In this document: positions 1 through 8,616 of the stretch, piece by piece
Layout of the letters: each line of letters opens with the position of its first letter
Position numbering within the stretch: position 1 is the first letter of the stretch
Assembly (NCBI GenBank): GCA_964613795.1
Contig: CAZTJR010000001.1
Location: 62,001-126,000, forward strand
Source: Chromatocurvus sp964613795
GTDB lineage: Bacteria > Pseudomonadota > Gammaproteobacteria > Pseudomonadales > Halieaceae
Direction of reading: 5' to 3'
Length of the DNA stretch: 64,000 bases
Position numbers and translations under genes: made by a program
The notes under the pieces: generated by a model
What the model was told of the DNA's origin: nothing
The model's input: only the letters and a program-made list of their open reading frames with translations
The model's database searches: none

Positions 1-580
1 CGAAGAGGGTGATCTCGGGCCGCTGTACGGCGCGCAGTGGACCGCCTGGCCCACCCGCGACGGCGGCAGTATCAACCAGATCGATTACGTGCTCGATTGC
101 CTGCGACACCGGCCGCACAGCCGTCGCATTCTGTTTCATGGCTGGAACGTGGAATACCTGCCGGACGAGAATCAGAGTCCACAGGATAACGCCCGCGCCG
201 GCCGCATGGCGCTGCCGCCCTGCCATCTGCTTTATCAGTTCTACGTCGCTGGAGAGCGTCTGTCGTCACAGCTCTACATCCGTTCCAGTGATTCCTTTCT
301 CGGGCTGCCCTACAACATGGCAAGTCTGGCGCTGCTGACGCATATGCTGGCGCAGCAGAGCGACCTGCAGCCGGGAGAAATCGTGATCACGACCGGTGAT
401 TCGCATCTATATGTGAACCATCTTGAGCAGGTTGCCACGCAGCTGCAGCGTGAGCCGCGGCCCCTGCCGTCGCTGCATATTCGCCGGCGCCCGGCGAGTC
501 TCTACGATTATCAGTTTGACGACTTTGACATCCGCGATTACCACCCGCATCCCCACATTTCCGCGCCGGTGGCGATATGA
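1..580 (+). CDS. thyA: Thymidylate synthase, 3' part (5' end outside window)
   Basis: Converts dUMP to dTMP using 5,10-methylene-tetrahydrofolate, giving dihydrofolate, in the cytoplasm. The gene enters the window already open; the reading frame runs from base 2, so about the last 192 residues are present. Visible family landmarks in order: a GDLGPLYG segment just inside the window, the active-site segment ALPPCHLLYQF with the nucleophilic Cys encoded near base 221, the GLPYNMAS segment, and HLYVNHLEQV with its dUMP-contacting region. The stop overlaps the start of folA by 4 bases (ATGA), so the two are translationally coupled. This is functionally sensible because ThyA generates the dihydrofolate that FolA recycles. 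Identity is essentially certain; only the missing N-terminus cannot be assessed. Confidence 0.96.
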   Translation, partial: EEGDLGPLYGAQWTAWPTRDGGSINQIDYVLDCLRHRPHSRRILFHGWNVEYLPDENQSPQDNARAGRMALPPCHLLYQFYVAGERLSSQLYIRSSDSFLGLPYNMASLALLTHMLAQQSDLQPGEIVITTGDSHLYVNHLEQVATQLQREPRPLPSLHIRRRPASLYDYQFDDFDIRDYHPHPHISAPVAI

Positions 581-1095
581 GGCCGCAGGATGTCACGGCA
601 AGCATGATCGTGGCTGCGGCCCGCAATGGCACGATCGGCCGCGACAATGCATTACCCTGGCGCCTGTCGGAGGATCTGCGTTATTTCCGGCGCGTCACCA
701 TGGGCAAGCCTGTGATCATGGGCCGTCGGACCTACGACTCGATCGGGCGCCCGCTGCCTGGCCGTGACAATATCGTTGTTTCCCGGAACCCGGCATTCGC
801 AGCCGAGGGCGTACGGGTGACGCATGGCATTGATGAGGCATTCAGGCTGGCCGTGGAGTCGGCCCGTTCCTCCGACGCCGGGGAGCTTATGTTGCTCGGT
901 GGCGCGCAGCTTTACGCCGAGGCTCTGCCGTTGATACAGCGCATTTACCTGACGCGGGTGCATGCAGATATCGCGGGGGATGCGCATCTGCCGGCGCTGG
1001 ATCCGGGGCGATGGCGGGAAATCTCACGGGAGGATCATTCTGCGGACAGCAGAAACGAGTTTCCCTTCAGCTTTATCGTTCTGCAGCGGATCTGA
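577..1095 (+). CDS. folA: Dihydrofolate reductase
   Basis: Reduces dihydrofolate to tetrahydrofolate with NADPH. The product is 172 residues, close to the usual 160-170. The N-terminal strand SMIVAAARNGTIGRDNALPW is followed by LSEDLRYF, which carries the acidic residue equivalent to Asp27 of the E. coli enzyme. Next come GKPVIMGRRTYDSIG (NADPH-binding), the LPGRDNIVVSR loop and MLLGGAQLY. The start is the ATG overlapping the thyA stop; no better start is nearby. It is the second gene of a thyA-folA pair. About 300 bases of mostly non-coding DNA follow before the TonB2 operon, so this pair is probably a separate transcription unit. Confidence 0.96.
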   Translation: MRPQDVTASMIVAAARNGTIGRDNALPWRLSEDLRYFRRVTMGKPVIMGRRTYDSIGRPLPGRDNIVVSRNPAFAAEGVRVTHGIDEAFRLAVESARSSDAGELMLLGGAQLYAEALPLIQRIYLTRVHADIAGDAHLPALDPGRWREISREDHSADSRNEFPFSFIVLQRI

Positions 1096-1390
1096 CGGCT
1101 TTGCCGGGGGTGGCCGCAGTCCGGCGCTTTCTTTGCGTCGCAAGGACCGGCTTTCGCTATACGGAAAAGAGTTTGTTACCTTGCTCTTGAAAAAACAAAG
1201 TGAGTGTTACCAAACTGCACACATTCACCCTCTCTCGCAGGCCTTTGCGCGACGTGTTTGAAATGATCTGTGTTATCTGGTTTCATCTGAACTCGTTCGC
1301 TCGACTCGGCGCGATCAGTAGGAAGAGAGCGTCACCGGGTCTCTCCCCATCAGCCCCAAAACATTTATGGATATAGGAAGCACTATTCCC
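1096..1390. other. Intergenic region upstream of the TonB2-type operon
   Basis: A 295-base non-coding stretch between folA and the DUF3450 gene. Its first third is GC-rich and its remainder more AT-rich (from about 1160), as expected for the promoter region of the downstream operon. I see no convincing T-tailed terminator for folA and no clean -35/-10 pair that I would defend. There is no tRNA or coding frame with family-like content. A Fur-type operator was looked for by eye and not recognised. Confidence 0.4.
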
Positions 1391-2176
1391 ATGACTACCT
1401 ATCGACTGAAGAATGTGCTGCTGACCACAATAGTGTCCTGCCTCGCCCTCGTGGGCGCGGTGAGCGCTGTGCAGTCAAGCACGCTGGACTCCATCCTCAA
1501 CGTGAGTGAGGAGAAAACCGAAGCCGCACGGGAATCCCAGGCCCGGGTTGATCGGCTTGCGGATGAGACCCGTGATCTGTTGAGCGATTACAAGTCGGTC
1601 ATGAAGCAGGTCGACGGCCTCAAGGTCTACAATGCACGCCTGCAGCGTCAGATTGATAATCAGAACAGGCGAATCGCGAACATCGATGAGTCGATTGAGC
1701 AGGTTACCGTTATCCAGCGCCAGATGACTCCGCTGGTTATCCGCATGGTTGACGGACTGGAGCGATTCGTTGAGTTGGACGTGCCGTTCCATATGGAGGA
1801 ACGGATGCAACGCATCGAGTTCTTGCGCAATAACCTGGATCGTTCCGATGTGAGCGTCGCTGAGAAATTCCGCCAGGTTCTTGAGGCTTACAAGATCGAG
1901 AACGAGTACGGTCGCAAGCTGGACGCCTACAAGGGCAGCGTCGAAATTGACGGCGCCGAGAGGGACGTGAACTTCCTGCGCGTGGGCCGCATTGCCCTGG
2001 TGTACCAGACGACCGATACGGAGCTATCCGGTGCCTGGGATCAGGAAAACCGAACCTGGGTCTCCCTGGACCGGGGTGAATATCGCTCCGCCATCATGCA
2101 GGGCCTGCGCATCGCGCGCCAGGAAGCCTCCATTGATCTGATGAACATGCCCATTCCCGCGCCGGAGGCCAAGTAA
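1391..2176 (+). CDS. DUF3450 family coiled-coil protein of TonB2-type operon
   Basis: About 261 residues. An N-terminal hydrophobic export signal (residues about 6-28, ending near AVS) is followed by a long alpha-helical, Gln/Arg/Glu-rich region (about 35-120) that reads as coiled coil, then a mixed C-terminal domain with the segment VYQTTD. This matches the DUF3450 family, known to sit as first gene in TtpC-containing TonB operons of Vibrio, Shewanella and relatives. The likely location is the periplasm. The start at 1391 is preferred over an in-frame ATG at 1367 because AGGAAG lies about 10 bases upstream of 1391, while 1367 has no ribosome-binding sequence. The stop abuts the ttpC start directly (TAA then ATG). 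Its precise role is unknown; by position it assists energy transfer to TonB. Confidence 0.85.
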   Translation: MTTYRLKNVLLTTIVSCLALVGAVSAVQSSTLDSILNVSEEKTEAARESQARVDRLADETRDLLSDYKSVMKQVDGLKVYNARLQRQIDNQNRRIANIDESIEQVTVIQRQMTPLVIRMVDGLERFVELDVPFHMEERMQRIEFLRNNLDRSDVSVAEKFRQVLEAYKIENEYGRKLDAYKGSVEIDGAERDVNFLRVGRIALVYQTTDTELSGAWDQENRTWVSLDRGEYRSAIMQGLRIARQEASIDLMNMPIPAPEAK

Positions 2177-3613
2177 ATGATTAAGCAATTCGTAACCGCT
2201 GCCGCATTCACCCTGTGTGGCGTTTTGACACTCAGCGCGGGGCCTCTCAGTGCGCAAGAAGACGCTGCGGCGCCGGCGCCTGAGGCAAGCACTCCCGAAG
2301 AGGACGACGCGCAGTCGCTCGAGCAGCTGCTGGAGTTTGTGAAGCAGGGCCAGACAACAGAAATGCAGGAAAACCGTCAGCGCGAGCAGCGGTTCCTCCG
2401 GGACAAGGAAAATCAGGCTGAAGAGCTGCAGGCTGCAGAGAACGAGCGCACGCGTCAGGAAAACATCAGCTCGCAGCTGGAAAATGAATTCGAAGAAAAC
2501 GAGCTCATTATCAGCCAGAAGCAGGAAGTGTTGCGCGACCGGCTGGGAACGCTGTCCGAGCTGTTCGGTCACCTTACCTCCACTGCCGGCGACCTGGCCA
2601 GTAACCTCGAGTTTTCCATCACCAGTGCCGAGTTTCCGAATCGCGAGGAATACCTCAACGATCTGATTCAAAAGATGAGCACCAGCGATCAGCTGCCAAG
2701 CATCGAAGAGATTGAGCGTGTCTGGTTCGAACTCCAGCGAGAGATGATCGAATCGGGCAAGGTGGTCAGATTTGAGGCCGAAGTGGCGAAACCCAATGGC
2801 GACAAGATTACGCAGGATGTTGTCCGCGTCGGTGTGTTCAACGTGGTGTCCGAGGATGGGCAGTATCTGACTTATGTGCCTTCCAAGGGAACCCTGGAAG
2901 AGCTGGCGCGCCAGCCATCCGGAAACTACACGGACCTGGCAGAGACGCTGGCAAACGCCGACAGCGGCATGAAGCGCTTCGGTATCGATCCCACGGGCCC
3001 CACGGGTGGTTCTTATCTCGCTGCCATGATCAATAGCCCGACGATTGAAGAGCGCTGGCACCAGGGTGGCTATATCGGTTACGCCATTACTGCCGTGGGT
3101 GTCTTTGCCTTCATTCTGGCGATCTTCCGATTGATTGTGCTCTCTGCGGTTGGTTCAAAAGTGAACTCCCAGCTCAAGAACGACAAGGCCAACGACAACA
3201 ACCCGCTGGGTCGCGTCATCAAGATCCACGAGGACAACCCCTCCATGGATACGGAGACCCTGGAGCTCAAGCTGTCCGAGGGGATTCTCAAGGAGACGCC
3301 AAAGCTGGAGAGCGGTCTTACGTTGTTGAAGATCATTGCCGCGGTCGCACCGCTGATGGGCCTGCTGGGTACCGTTACAGGCATGATCGTGACCTTCCAG
3401 GCAATCACCATCTTCGGTGCGGGTGATCCAAAAGCCATGGCTGGCGGTATTTCCGGCGCTCTGGTAACGACGGTACTTGGCCTTCTTGTGGCGATTCCGA
3501 CGGTGCTCCTGCATACGGTGGTGAACGGACGTGCACAGAGGATTATCCATATCCTGAACGAGCAGAGCACGGGTATCGTTGCCGAACACACCGAGTCAAA
3601 CCTGGGGAAGTAA
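2177..3613 (+). CDS. ttpC: TtpC-like MotA/TolQ/ExbB proton-channel protein with periplasmic extension
   Basis: 478 residues, about twice a normal ExbB. A signal-like hydrophobic N-terminus (about 1-26) leads into a charged Gln/Glu/Arg-rich coiled coil (about 50-130) and a mixed periplasmic domain (to about 285). A MotA/TolQ/ExbB domain then follows with three hydrophobic segments (about 298-320, 390-415, 430-455) and the family signatures PLMGLLGTVTGMI and AMAGGISGALVTTVLGL. This architecture is that of TtpC, the extra inner-membrane protein required by Vibrio TonB2 systems. The gene lies between DUF3450 and exbB. It is presumably a proton-motive-force-linked partner of the ExbB/ExbD/TonB complex encoded directly downstream. 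Confidence 0.88.
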   Translation: MIKQFVTAAAFTLCGVLTLSAGPLSAQEDAAAPAPEASTPEEDDAQSLEQLLEFVKQGQTTEMQENRQREQRFLRDKENQAEELQAAENERTRQENISSQLENEFEENELIISQKQEVLRDRLGTLSELFGHLTSTAGDLASNLEFSITSAEFPNREEYLNDLIQKMSTSDQLPSIEEIERVWFELQREMIESGKVVRFEAEVAKPNGDKITQDVVRVGVFNVVSEDGQYLTYVPSKGTLEELARQPSGNYTDLAETLANADSGMKRFGIDPTGPTGGSYLAAMINSPTIEERWHQGGYIGYAITAVGVFAFILAIFRLIVLSAVGSKVNSQLKNDKANDNNPLGRVIKIHEDNPSMDTETLELKLSEGILKETPKLESGLTLLKIIAAVAPLMGLLGTVTGMIVTFQAITIFGAGDPKAMAGGISGALVTTVLGLLVAIPTVLLHTVVNGRAQRIIHILNEQSTGIVAEHTESNLGK

Positions 3614-3614
3614 C

Positions 3615-4145
3615 ATGATGTTCTGGTTGGAAAATGCGACTCAGGCAGTCAACCGCTTCATGGACATGGGCGGCAATGTCCTCTGGCTCATTGCTGTCCT
3701 GCTATTCTTCATGTGGATGCTGATCTTTGAGCGAATCTGGTTCTTCAAGCTGAACTGGAAGCACGAAGTCGCCCGGGTCATCGGTAGTTGGGAGGCACGC
3801 CCCGAGCGACGCTCGTGGGCCGCTCACCGGGTCCGTGAAAAGCTGGTTTCGGAAGCCCGTCTCCAGATCAACCAGAACCTGTCTGTGATCAAGACCCTGG
3901 TGGCGTTGTGCCCCCTTCTGGGTCTGCTGGGCACAGTGACCGGGATGATTGAAGTGTTCAATATCATGGCGGTCACCGGTGGCGGCGATGCCAAGTCCAT
4001 GGCTGGAGGGGTATCTCGAGCCACGATACCTACAATGGCCGGTATGGTTGCCGCCTTGTCCGGCGTTTTCGGTAATACCTACGTTCAGCGGATTGCCCAG
4101 CGTGAAAGTGAATTGCTGGCTGACAATCTGACTACTGATCATTAA
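3615..4145 (+). CDS. exbB: ExbB-type biopolymer transport proton-channel subunit
   Basis: A compact 176-residue member of the MotA/TolQ/ExbB family, an inner-membrane subunit that with ExbD uses the proton gradient to energise TonB. There are three hydrophobic segments: about 18-38 (rich in Leu/Phe/Met and ending LIFERIW), about 100-125 (LCPLLGLLGTVTGMIEV) and about 140-160 (ATIPTMAGMVAALSGVF). The start at 3615 is chosen because GGGGAAG lies just upstream and the frame then begins MMFW, like other short ExbB2 proteins. An in-frame start at 3579 would overlap the end of ttpC. The gene follows ttpC with one base between stop and start. Confidence 0.92.
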   Translation: MMFWLENATQAVNRFMDMGGNVLWLIAVLLFFMWMLIFERIWFFKLNWKHEVARVIGSWEARPERRSWAAHRVREKLVSEARLQINQNLSVIKTLVALCPLLGLLGTVTGMIEVFNIMAVTGGGDAKSMAGGVSRATIPTMAGMVAALSGVFGNTYVQRIAQRESELLADNLTTDH

Positions 4146-4157
4146 GAGAGCACAGCT

Positions 4158-4562
4158 ATGCGCAGAAACAAGCAGGTAGTAGCAGAAGACGAAGCCCAGA
4201 TCGACCTGACGCCGATGCTGGACGTGGTTTTCATCATGCTGATTTTCTTTATCGTCACCGCAACCTTCATCAAGGAAGCAGGCGTTGAGGTCAATCGTCC
4301 CGAGGCGTCCACCGCCCAGCCCAAGGAGAATGTGAACATCCTCGTGGCGATCAATGCCACGAATGAAATCTGGATGGACAAGCGTCGAATTGACGAGCGC
4401 GCCGTAAGGGCTAATATTGAGCGGCTGCACGCGGAAAACCCCAAGGGCGCTGTGGTCATTCAGGCCGACAACAAGTCAAACACGGAGACGGTTGCGGCGG
4501 TTCTTGATGCGGCCCGTGAAGCTGGCGTCTATGACGTCTCTCTCGCCACCGACAAGAAGTAG
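4158..4562 (+). CDS. exbD: ExbD-type biopolymer transport protein
   Basis: 134 residues. A short cytoplasmic N-terminus is followed by one transmembrane helix (about 17-40, LTPMLDVVFIMLIFFIVTA) containing the conserved membrane-embedded Asp used for proton coupling. The periplasmic domain ends in the ExbD/TolR C-terminal fold (VVIQADNKS motif near 98-106, then an Asp-Ala-Ala-Arg helix). Length and motif match the family. It sits 12 bases after exbB and 12 bases before tonB, as part of the same operon. Confidence 0.94.
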   Translation: MRRNKQVVAEDEAQIDLTPMLDVVFIMLIFFIVTATFIKEAGVEVNRPEASTAQPKENVNILVAINATNEIWMDKRRIDERAVRANIERLHAENPKGAVVIQADNKSNTETVAAVLDAAREAGVYDVSLATDKK

Positions 4563-4574
4563 TGAAGCCTTATT

Positions 4575-5183
4575 ATGCCTAAAAGTCTGACCAGGATTAT
4601 TTTTGGCGCGCTCCTCGCCTTACCCGTGGCAGGAGGGCTGTTCTTTCTCATGCAATATCTGATTGCTACGGCAAATCCCGATATTGATGAGGAGGAGCGA
4701 ACACGCCTCGCCGATATTGTCATGCCTGAGCGGGACATTGACACCAACGTCGAGCAGAAAAAACCAGACAAGATCGAGGATCCGGAAGAGCCGCCGCCGG
4801 ATCTGGATACGCCCGATATGGACACCGATGTTGATGCCAACGCGGTCAACACGGCGCCACAGTCGTCGGTCGAGATTGATATCGCCAGTAGCGGGATGGG
4901 CAGCGGAGATGGTGAGTATCTGCCTATCGTCAAGGTTGCGCCCATTTATCCGCGCCGGGCCCAGTCGCGGGGGATTACAGGGTATTGTATTGTGGAATAC
5001 ACGGTGACCAGGAACGGGTCTATACGGAACCCGCAGGCTGTGGATTGTTCGCCGTCCGGCGTCTTCGAGCGGGCCTCCGTCAAGGCCGCGGAGAAGTTCA
5101 AATACAAGCCCCGGGTTGTGGATGGTGAGCCAATTGAGGTTGCCGGTGTTCAGAACAAGTTCACGTTTGAACTCGAGAACTAA
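4575..5183 (+). CDS. tonB: TonB-type energy transducer (TonB2-like)
   Basis: 202 residues. An N-terminal membrane anchor (about 8-30) is followed by an acidic Pro/Asp/Glu linker (about 35-95, including EEPPPDLDTPDMD) and a C-terminal TonB domain (about 118-202) with PIYPRRAQSRGITG, the YTV strand and the F-Y-P motif region. The linker is short and acidic, unlike the Lys-Pro-rich linker of E. coli TonB. This fits TonB2-class proteins, which need TtpC. It spans the periplasm to drive TonB-dependent receptors; one such receptor is encoded in this window starting at about 15995 and carries a clear TonB box. Confidence 0.93.
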   Translation: MPKSLTRIIFGALLALPVAGGLFFLMQYLIATANPDIDEEERTRLADIVMPERDIDTNVEQKKPDKIEDPEEPPPDLDTPDMDTDVDANAVNTAPQSSVEIDIASSGMGSGDGEYLPIVKVAPIYPRRAQSRGITGYCIVEYTVTRNGSIRNPQAVDCSPSGVFERASVKAAEKFKYKPRVVDGEPIEVAGVQNKFTFELEN

Positions 5184-5201
5184 TCGCTGGAGGGTCATCG
5201 C

Positions 5202-6533
5202 ATGACCAGGACACGTACATTCGTCAGAGCAACTGCGCTGGGGGTTGCACTTACCGCTGCTCAGTCCGGCGTAGGTCAGCTTTCCGCCCAGAATCCTCTT
5301 GCATTCCTGGGTCTAAGTGCGGCCTACGCTCAGGAGCAGGAGGAGCGTGAAACCCGCAAGACACCCGCGCTGCGAAATTCGGTTTATGAAAAGCTCGCTG
5401 AGGCGCAGACGGCAGCCGAAGAAAAAGATCTCGCTACCGCGGAGCAGGTCTTGAATGAAATGATTTCTGAAAGTGGCAGGAACGAGCTCAACAGCTATGA
5501 GCTCGCCAATGTCTACAATCTTATGGCGTTTATTCATTATTCGCGGGAAGACTATGCCCGGGCGCTTGAGGCCTATGAAAACGTGGTCAGCCAGCCGGAT
5601 ATTCCGCTCGCCATGGAAATCAATACGCGCTACACGGTGGCTCAGCTGCATTTTGTGCAGGAGAACTGGCGTGAGGGCATTGATGCGCTGTTGAAGTGGT
5701 TCGAGATGAGCGAGAACGCGCCGGCCAATGCCTACGTTCTGCTCGCGCAAGGATACTATCAGCTTGAGGACTACCCGAAGGCGCTGGAGAACGTCGAGAC
5801 AGCCATCGACATTTACCTTGAAAAGGATAAAACACCCAAGGAACAGTGGTACAACCTGGCGCGCTTCCTTTACACCGACCGTGGTGATGTCGACAGCGCC
5901 TTGGCGGTACTGGAGGAGCTACTGACCCATTACCCCAAGAAGGATTACTGGGTCCAGCTTGGCTATATGTATTCTGAGAAGGGCAACGAAAAGCGTCAGC
6001 TTGGTTCTATGGAAACCGCCTACGTTCAGGACATGCTGGACAAGGATGGGGAGCTACGTAACCTGGCGTCGCTATATCTAAGCCAGGGGGTACCTTATAA
6101 GGCGGGCAAGGTGCTCGAAAAGGCCTTTGAGGATGATCTCATCGATGATGATGTCAAAAATTATGAGTTGCTCGCGGGTTCCTGGCGACAGGCACAGGAA
6201 GTGGATAAAGCAATTCCGGTGATGGAGGTGGCTGCCTCCAAGTCAGATTCCGGGGAGCTTTATTCACAGTTGGGTAACATTTACCTCGATGGTGACCAGT
6301 TCGACAAGGCCGTTGAGGCCATCCAGACCGCACTTGAGCGGGGTGGCGTTAAGCGCCCTGATACGGCGCGTCTGGTGCTCGGCATGGCTCTTTTCAACCT
6401 TGAAGAATATGGTAAAGCCCGCGAGGCGTTCAGGGCCGCAGGCCGTGACGAGCGCTCCGAGCAGTACGCGAAGCAGTGGATAAGGTACATGGAGTCTGAA
6501 ATAGACCGACAGCAGAAACTCGCTGAAGGGTGA
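5202..6533 (+). CDS. Exported TPR-repeat protein, last gene of TonB2-type operon
   Basis: 443 residues with an N-terminal export signal (cleavage plausible after AAYA, about residue 43), then tandem tetratricopeptide-like helix pairs from about 60 to 430. Examples are the Y-x-x-R-A-L-E-A-Y-E-N-V unit near 115 and the DKAVEAIQTALE and YGKAREAFRAAG units near the C-terminus. It lies 18 bases after tonB and is followed by a strong terminator, so it closes the operon. A TPR gene in this position is usual in TtpC-type loci, and the protein probably acts as a periplasmic scaffold. Its binding partner is not shown by the sequence. Confidence 0.85.
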   Translation: MTRTRTFVRATALGVALTAAQSGVGQLSAQNPLAFLGLSAAYAQEQEERETRKTPALRNSVYEKLAEAQTAAEEKDLATAEQVLNEMISESGRNELNSYELANVYNLMAFIHYSREDYARALEAYENVVSQPDIPLAMEINTRYTVAQLHFVQENWREGIDALLKWFEMSENAPANAYVLLAQGYYQLEDYPKALENVETAIDIYLEKDKTPKEQWYNLARFLYTDRGDVDSALAVLEELLTHYPKKDYWVQLGYMYSEKGNEKRQLGSMETAYVQDMLDKDGELRNLASLYLSQGVPYKAGKVLEKAFEDDLIDDDVKNYELLAGSWRQAQEVDKAIPVMEVAASKSDSGELYSQLGNIYLDGDQFDKAVEAIQTALERGGVKRPDTARLVLGMALFNLEEYGKAREAFRAAGRDERSEQYAKQWIRYMESEIDRQQKLAEG

Positions 6534-6627
6534 TCGCGGACTGTCTGGGTGAGCGAAATCCTTCAGAAGCTCAGTATCCAGGCGTCTCCATTGCCAGAAC
6601 AGTAGAGAACGTCGTGTTATTTTGATG

Positions 6628-6667
6628 ACACACAAAAAAGGAGCCGGAAGGCTCCTTTTTTGTGTGT
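6628..6667. terminator. Bidirectional rho-independent terminator
   Basis: A perfect 18-base inverted repeat: left arm 6628-6645, right arm 6650-6667, loop GGAA. The core stem GGAGCC/GGCTCC is flanked by six A on the left and six T on the right. It therefore gives a U-tract in both directions, ending the TonB2 operon on the plus strand and the cold-shock gene on the minus strand. Confidence 0.93.
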
Positions 6668-6689
6668 ACTACACTATCCAGACCGTAGG

Positions 6690-6896
6690 TCAGACAGGGA
6701 CGACATTCTCCGCTTGCGGCCCTTTCTGACCGTCAGCCACGGTAAACTCCACTTTCTGCCCATCGGTCAGCGTACGAAATCCATCACCTTTAATCGCGCT
6801 GAAGTGAACGAAGACATCTGGACCACCTTCCTGCTCAATAAACCCGTATCCCTTGCTCTCGTTAAACCACTTTACCGTACCGGTTACTGTAGACAT
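6690..6896 (-). CDS. Cold-shock domain protein (CspA family)
   Basis: 68 residues, the standard length for a single cold-shock domain. It has the RNA-binding motifs KGYGFI (RNP1) and VFVHF (RNP2), plus the N-terminal GTVKWFN. It binds single-stranded RNA/DNA and acts as an RNA chaperone in the cytoplasm. GAAAGG is placed just upstream of the ATG. About 220 bases separate it from pyk, allowing a long 5' leader as is known for cold-regulated csp mRNAs, though whether this paralogue is cold-induced cannot be read from the sequence. It ends at the shared terminator. Confidence 0.95.
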   Translation of the reverse strand: MSTVTGTVKWFNESKGYGFIEQEGGPDVFVHFSAIKGDGFRTLTDGQKVEFTVADGQKGPQAENVVPV

Positions 6897-7049
6897 ACAT
6901 ACATACCTTTCTAACTGTATATGACGGCCTGGGCCGCCGCTTTGCTTTAACTATTTATGGGTGACGAACAGAGGAACAGGACTGATCTTCGCTCGCATAC
7001 ATAAACACACTGATGCACACTCGTCCGATAAAACCCTGACAATTGTGCG

Positions 7050-7070
7050 TGCAACACTCTGAGTGTAGCA
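7050..7070. promoter_or_regulatory. Imperfect 21-base palindrome between pyk and csp
   Basis: Perfect arms ACACTC/GAGTGT (7054-7059 and 7061-7066) extend outward, after one A-A mismatch, to TGC/GCA at 7050-7052 and 7068-7070. No U-tract follows on either strand, so it resembles an operator or leader hairpin more than a terminator. It lies about 155 bases upstream of the csp start and 45 bases after the pyk stop. Its function is inferred only from position. Confidence 0.3.
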
Positions 7071-7115
7071 CCCCGGTGCCGACTGGGTAGTTGTCGACCA
7101 AAAAAGCGGTAAAAT

Positions 7116-8573
7116 TTACATGGCCTGATTCACGCGTATGATTTTCATGATGTTGGTGCTGCCGGCCCGGCCATGCTCATCGCCCATGCAGAGAAGAATG
7201 TCGTCCCCGGTCTGCAGATAATCAAGATCGCGAAGAAAGAGGATGGCGCGGCTCTCGAGAGAGCCATGGCCTGCCTCGTCGGCTGGAAAATACAGCGGTA
7301 TGACGCCGCGGCACAGCGACAGCCGCTGCAGAGTCTGCGCGTTGTTGGCCAGGCCGAATATTGGCAGCCCCGAGCTCAGCCTCGACATCAACCTTGGTGT
7401 CGCGCCGGACTCGGTAAGGCAGGCAATGCCGCGAACATTGCGATAGTGGTTTGCCGCATAAATAGCCGACATGGCAATGGTTTCCTGAGCGGAGTAGAAC
7501 TCCCGATCAACCCGGTAACGCGATGTGCGCGCCACGGGATGACGTTCTGCCCCCATAGCAGCGTCAGCCATTGCAGCAACCACTGCAACGGGGTATTTAC
7601 CAACGGCCGTTTCAGCAGAGAGCATCACGGCGTCGGTGCCGTCGAGTACGGCGTTGGCAACGTCGAACACCTCGGCCCGGGTTGGCATTGCGTTGCTGAT
7701 CATGGACTCCATCATCTGCGTCGCCGTGATCACCAGCCGGTTGGCGCGCCTGGCGCGCGAAATAAGGTCCTTCTGAATACCGATCAGCTCCGCATCGCCT
7801 ACCTCGACCCCGAGGTCGCCGCGAGCGACCATAATGCCGGCGGATGCCTGCAGAATGTCATCGAGAATCGCGTCGTCAGCGACCACCTCTGCGCGCTCGA
7901 TCTTGGCAATAATGGAGGCATCAAGCCCATGCCGCGAGAGCAGCGCCCGCGTATGTTCGATATCACGGATGTGTGAGACGAAGGACACTGCCACAAAGTC
8001 GGGATTCACGGCGCCCAGCGACTCGATGTCGGCGATGTCTTTCTCCGTGAGTGCCGGTGCGGCAATGCCACCGCCGAGGCGATTGATGCCTTTATTTGAA
8101 CCGAGCTGTCCGCCAAGAAGTACCGTGCAGTCGGCGGCATTCTCCTCCACATGCTCCACCGTCAGCTGTATACGGCCATCGTCAAGCAGCAGGGTGTCCT
8201 GCGGGCGCAGATACTGGGTCAGTGTCTCAAAACTGAAACCAACCCCGTGTTGGTCGCCCGCTGCGTCATCGATTCGGGCATCCAGACGGAAGTGCTGTCC
8301 CGGCGTCAGTTCGACACTGTCATTACGAAAGCCGCCAATCCGGATTTTTGGTCCCTGCAGGTCAGCGAGAATGCCTACGTGTCTGCCCGCAAGCGCCGCC
8401 TGGTGACGGATGCGCCGGGCGCTGGCGGCATGGTGTCCGGGCTCGCCATGACTGAAATTGAGGCGGAATACATCCACGCCCGCTCGCAGCAACTGTGCGA
8501 TCGTGATATCGCTGTCGCTGGCGGGACCGAGAGTTGCGACGATCTTGGTGCGCCGGCTGACCGGCCGGCTCAT
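7116..8573 (-). CDS. pyk: Pyruvate kinase
   Basis: Transfers phosphate from phosphoenolpyruvate to ADP in the last step of glycolysis. 485 residues, typical of bacterial PykA-type enzymes. The N-terminal RRTKIVATLGPAS, the AKIERAEVV segment carrying the catalytic Lys, the VARGDLGVE metal/substrate loop and the ATQMMESM signature are all present. They are followed by a C-terminal allosteric-like domain. The start is an ATG with MSRPVSRRTKIV. The glpQ-like gene ends 43 bases upstream on the same strand, so co-transcription is possible but not implied by function. Confidence 0.96.
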   Translation of the reverse strand: MSRPVSRRTKIVATLGPASDSDITIAQLLRAGVDVFRLNFSHGEPGHHAASARRIRHQAALAGRHVGILADLQGPKIRIGGFRNDSVELTPGQHFRLDARIDDAAGDQHGVGFSFETLTQYLRPQDTLLLDDGRIQLTVEHVEENAADCTVLLGGQLGSNKGINRLGGGIAAPALTEKDIADIESLGAVNPDFVAVSFVSHIRDIEHTRALLSRHGLDASIIAKIERAEVVADDAILDDILQASAGIMVARGDLGVEVGDAELIGIQKDLISRARRANRLVITATQMMESMISNAMPTRAEVFDVANAVLDGTDAVMLSAETAVGKYPVAVVAAMADAAMGAERHPVARTSRYRVDREFYSAQETIAMSAIYAANHYRNVRGIACLTESGATPRLMSRLSSGLPIFGLANNAQTLQRLSLCRGVIPLYFPADEAGHGSLESRAILFLRDLDYLQTGDDILLCMGDEHGRAGSTNIMKIIRVNQAM

Positions 8574-8616
8574 GCCGCCGATCCTGTGTGCAGGCTGGGC
8601 GGTAACGATAAGCTTG

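Noticed and set aside
2024..3061. 345-codon minus-strand open frame over ttpC
   Set aside because: Shadow of a GC-rich gene; no family features, and the plus-strand gene is certain.
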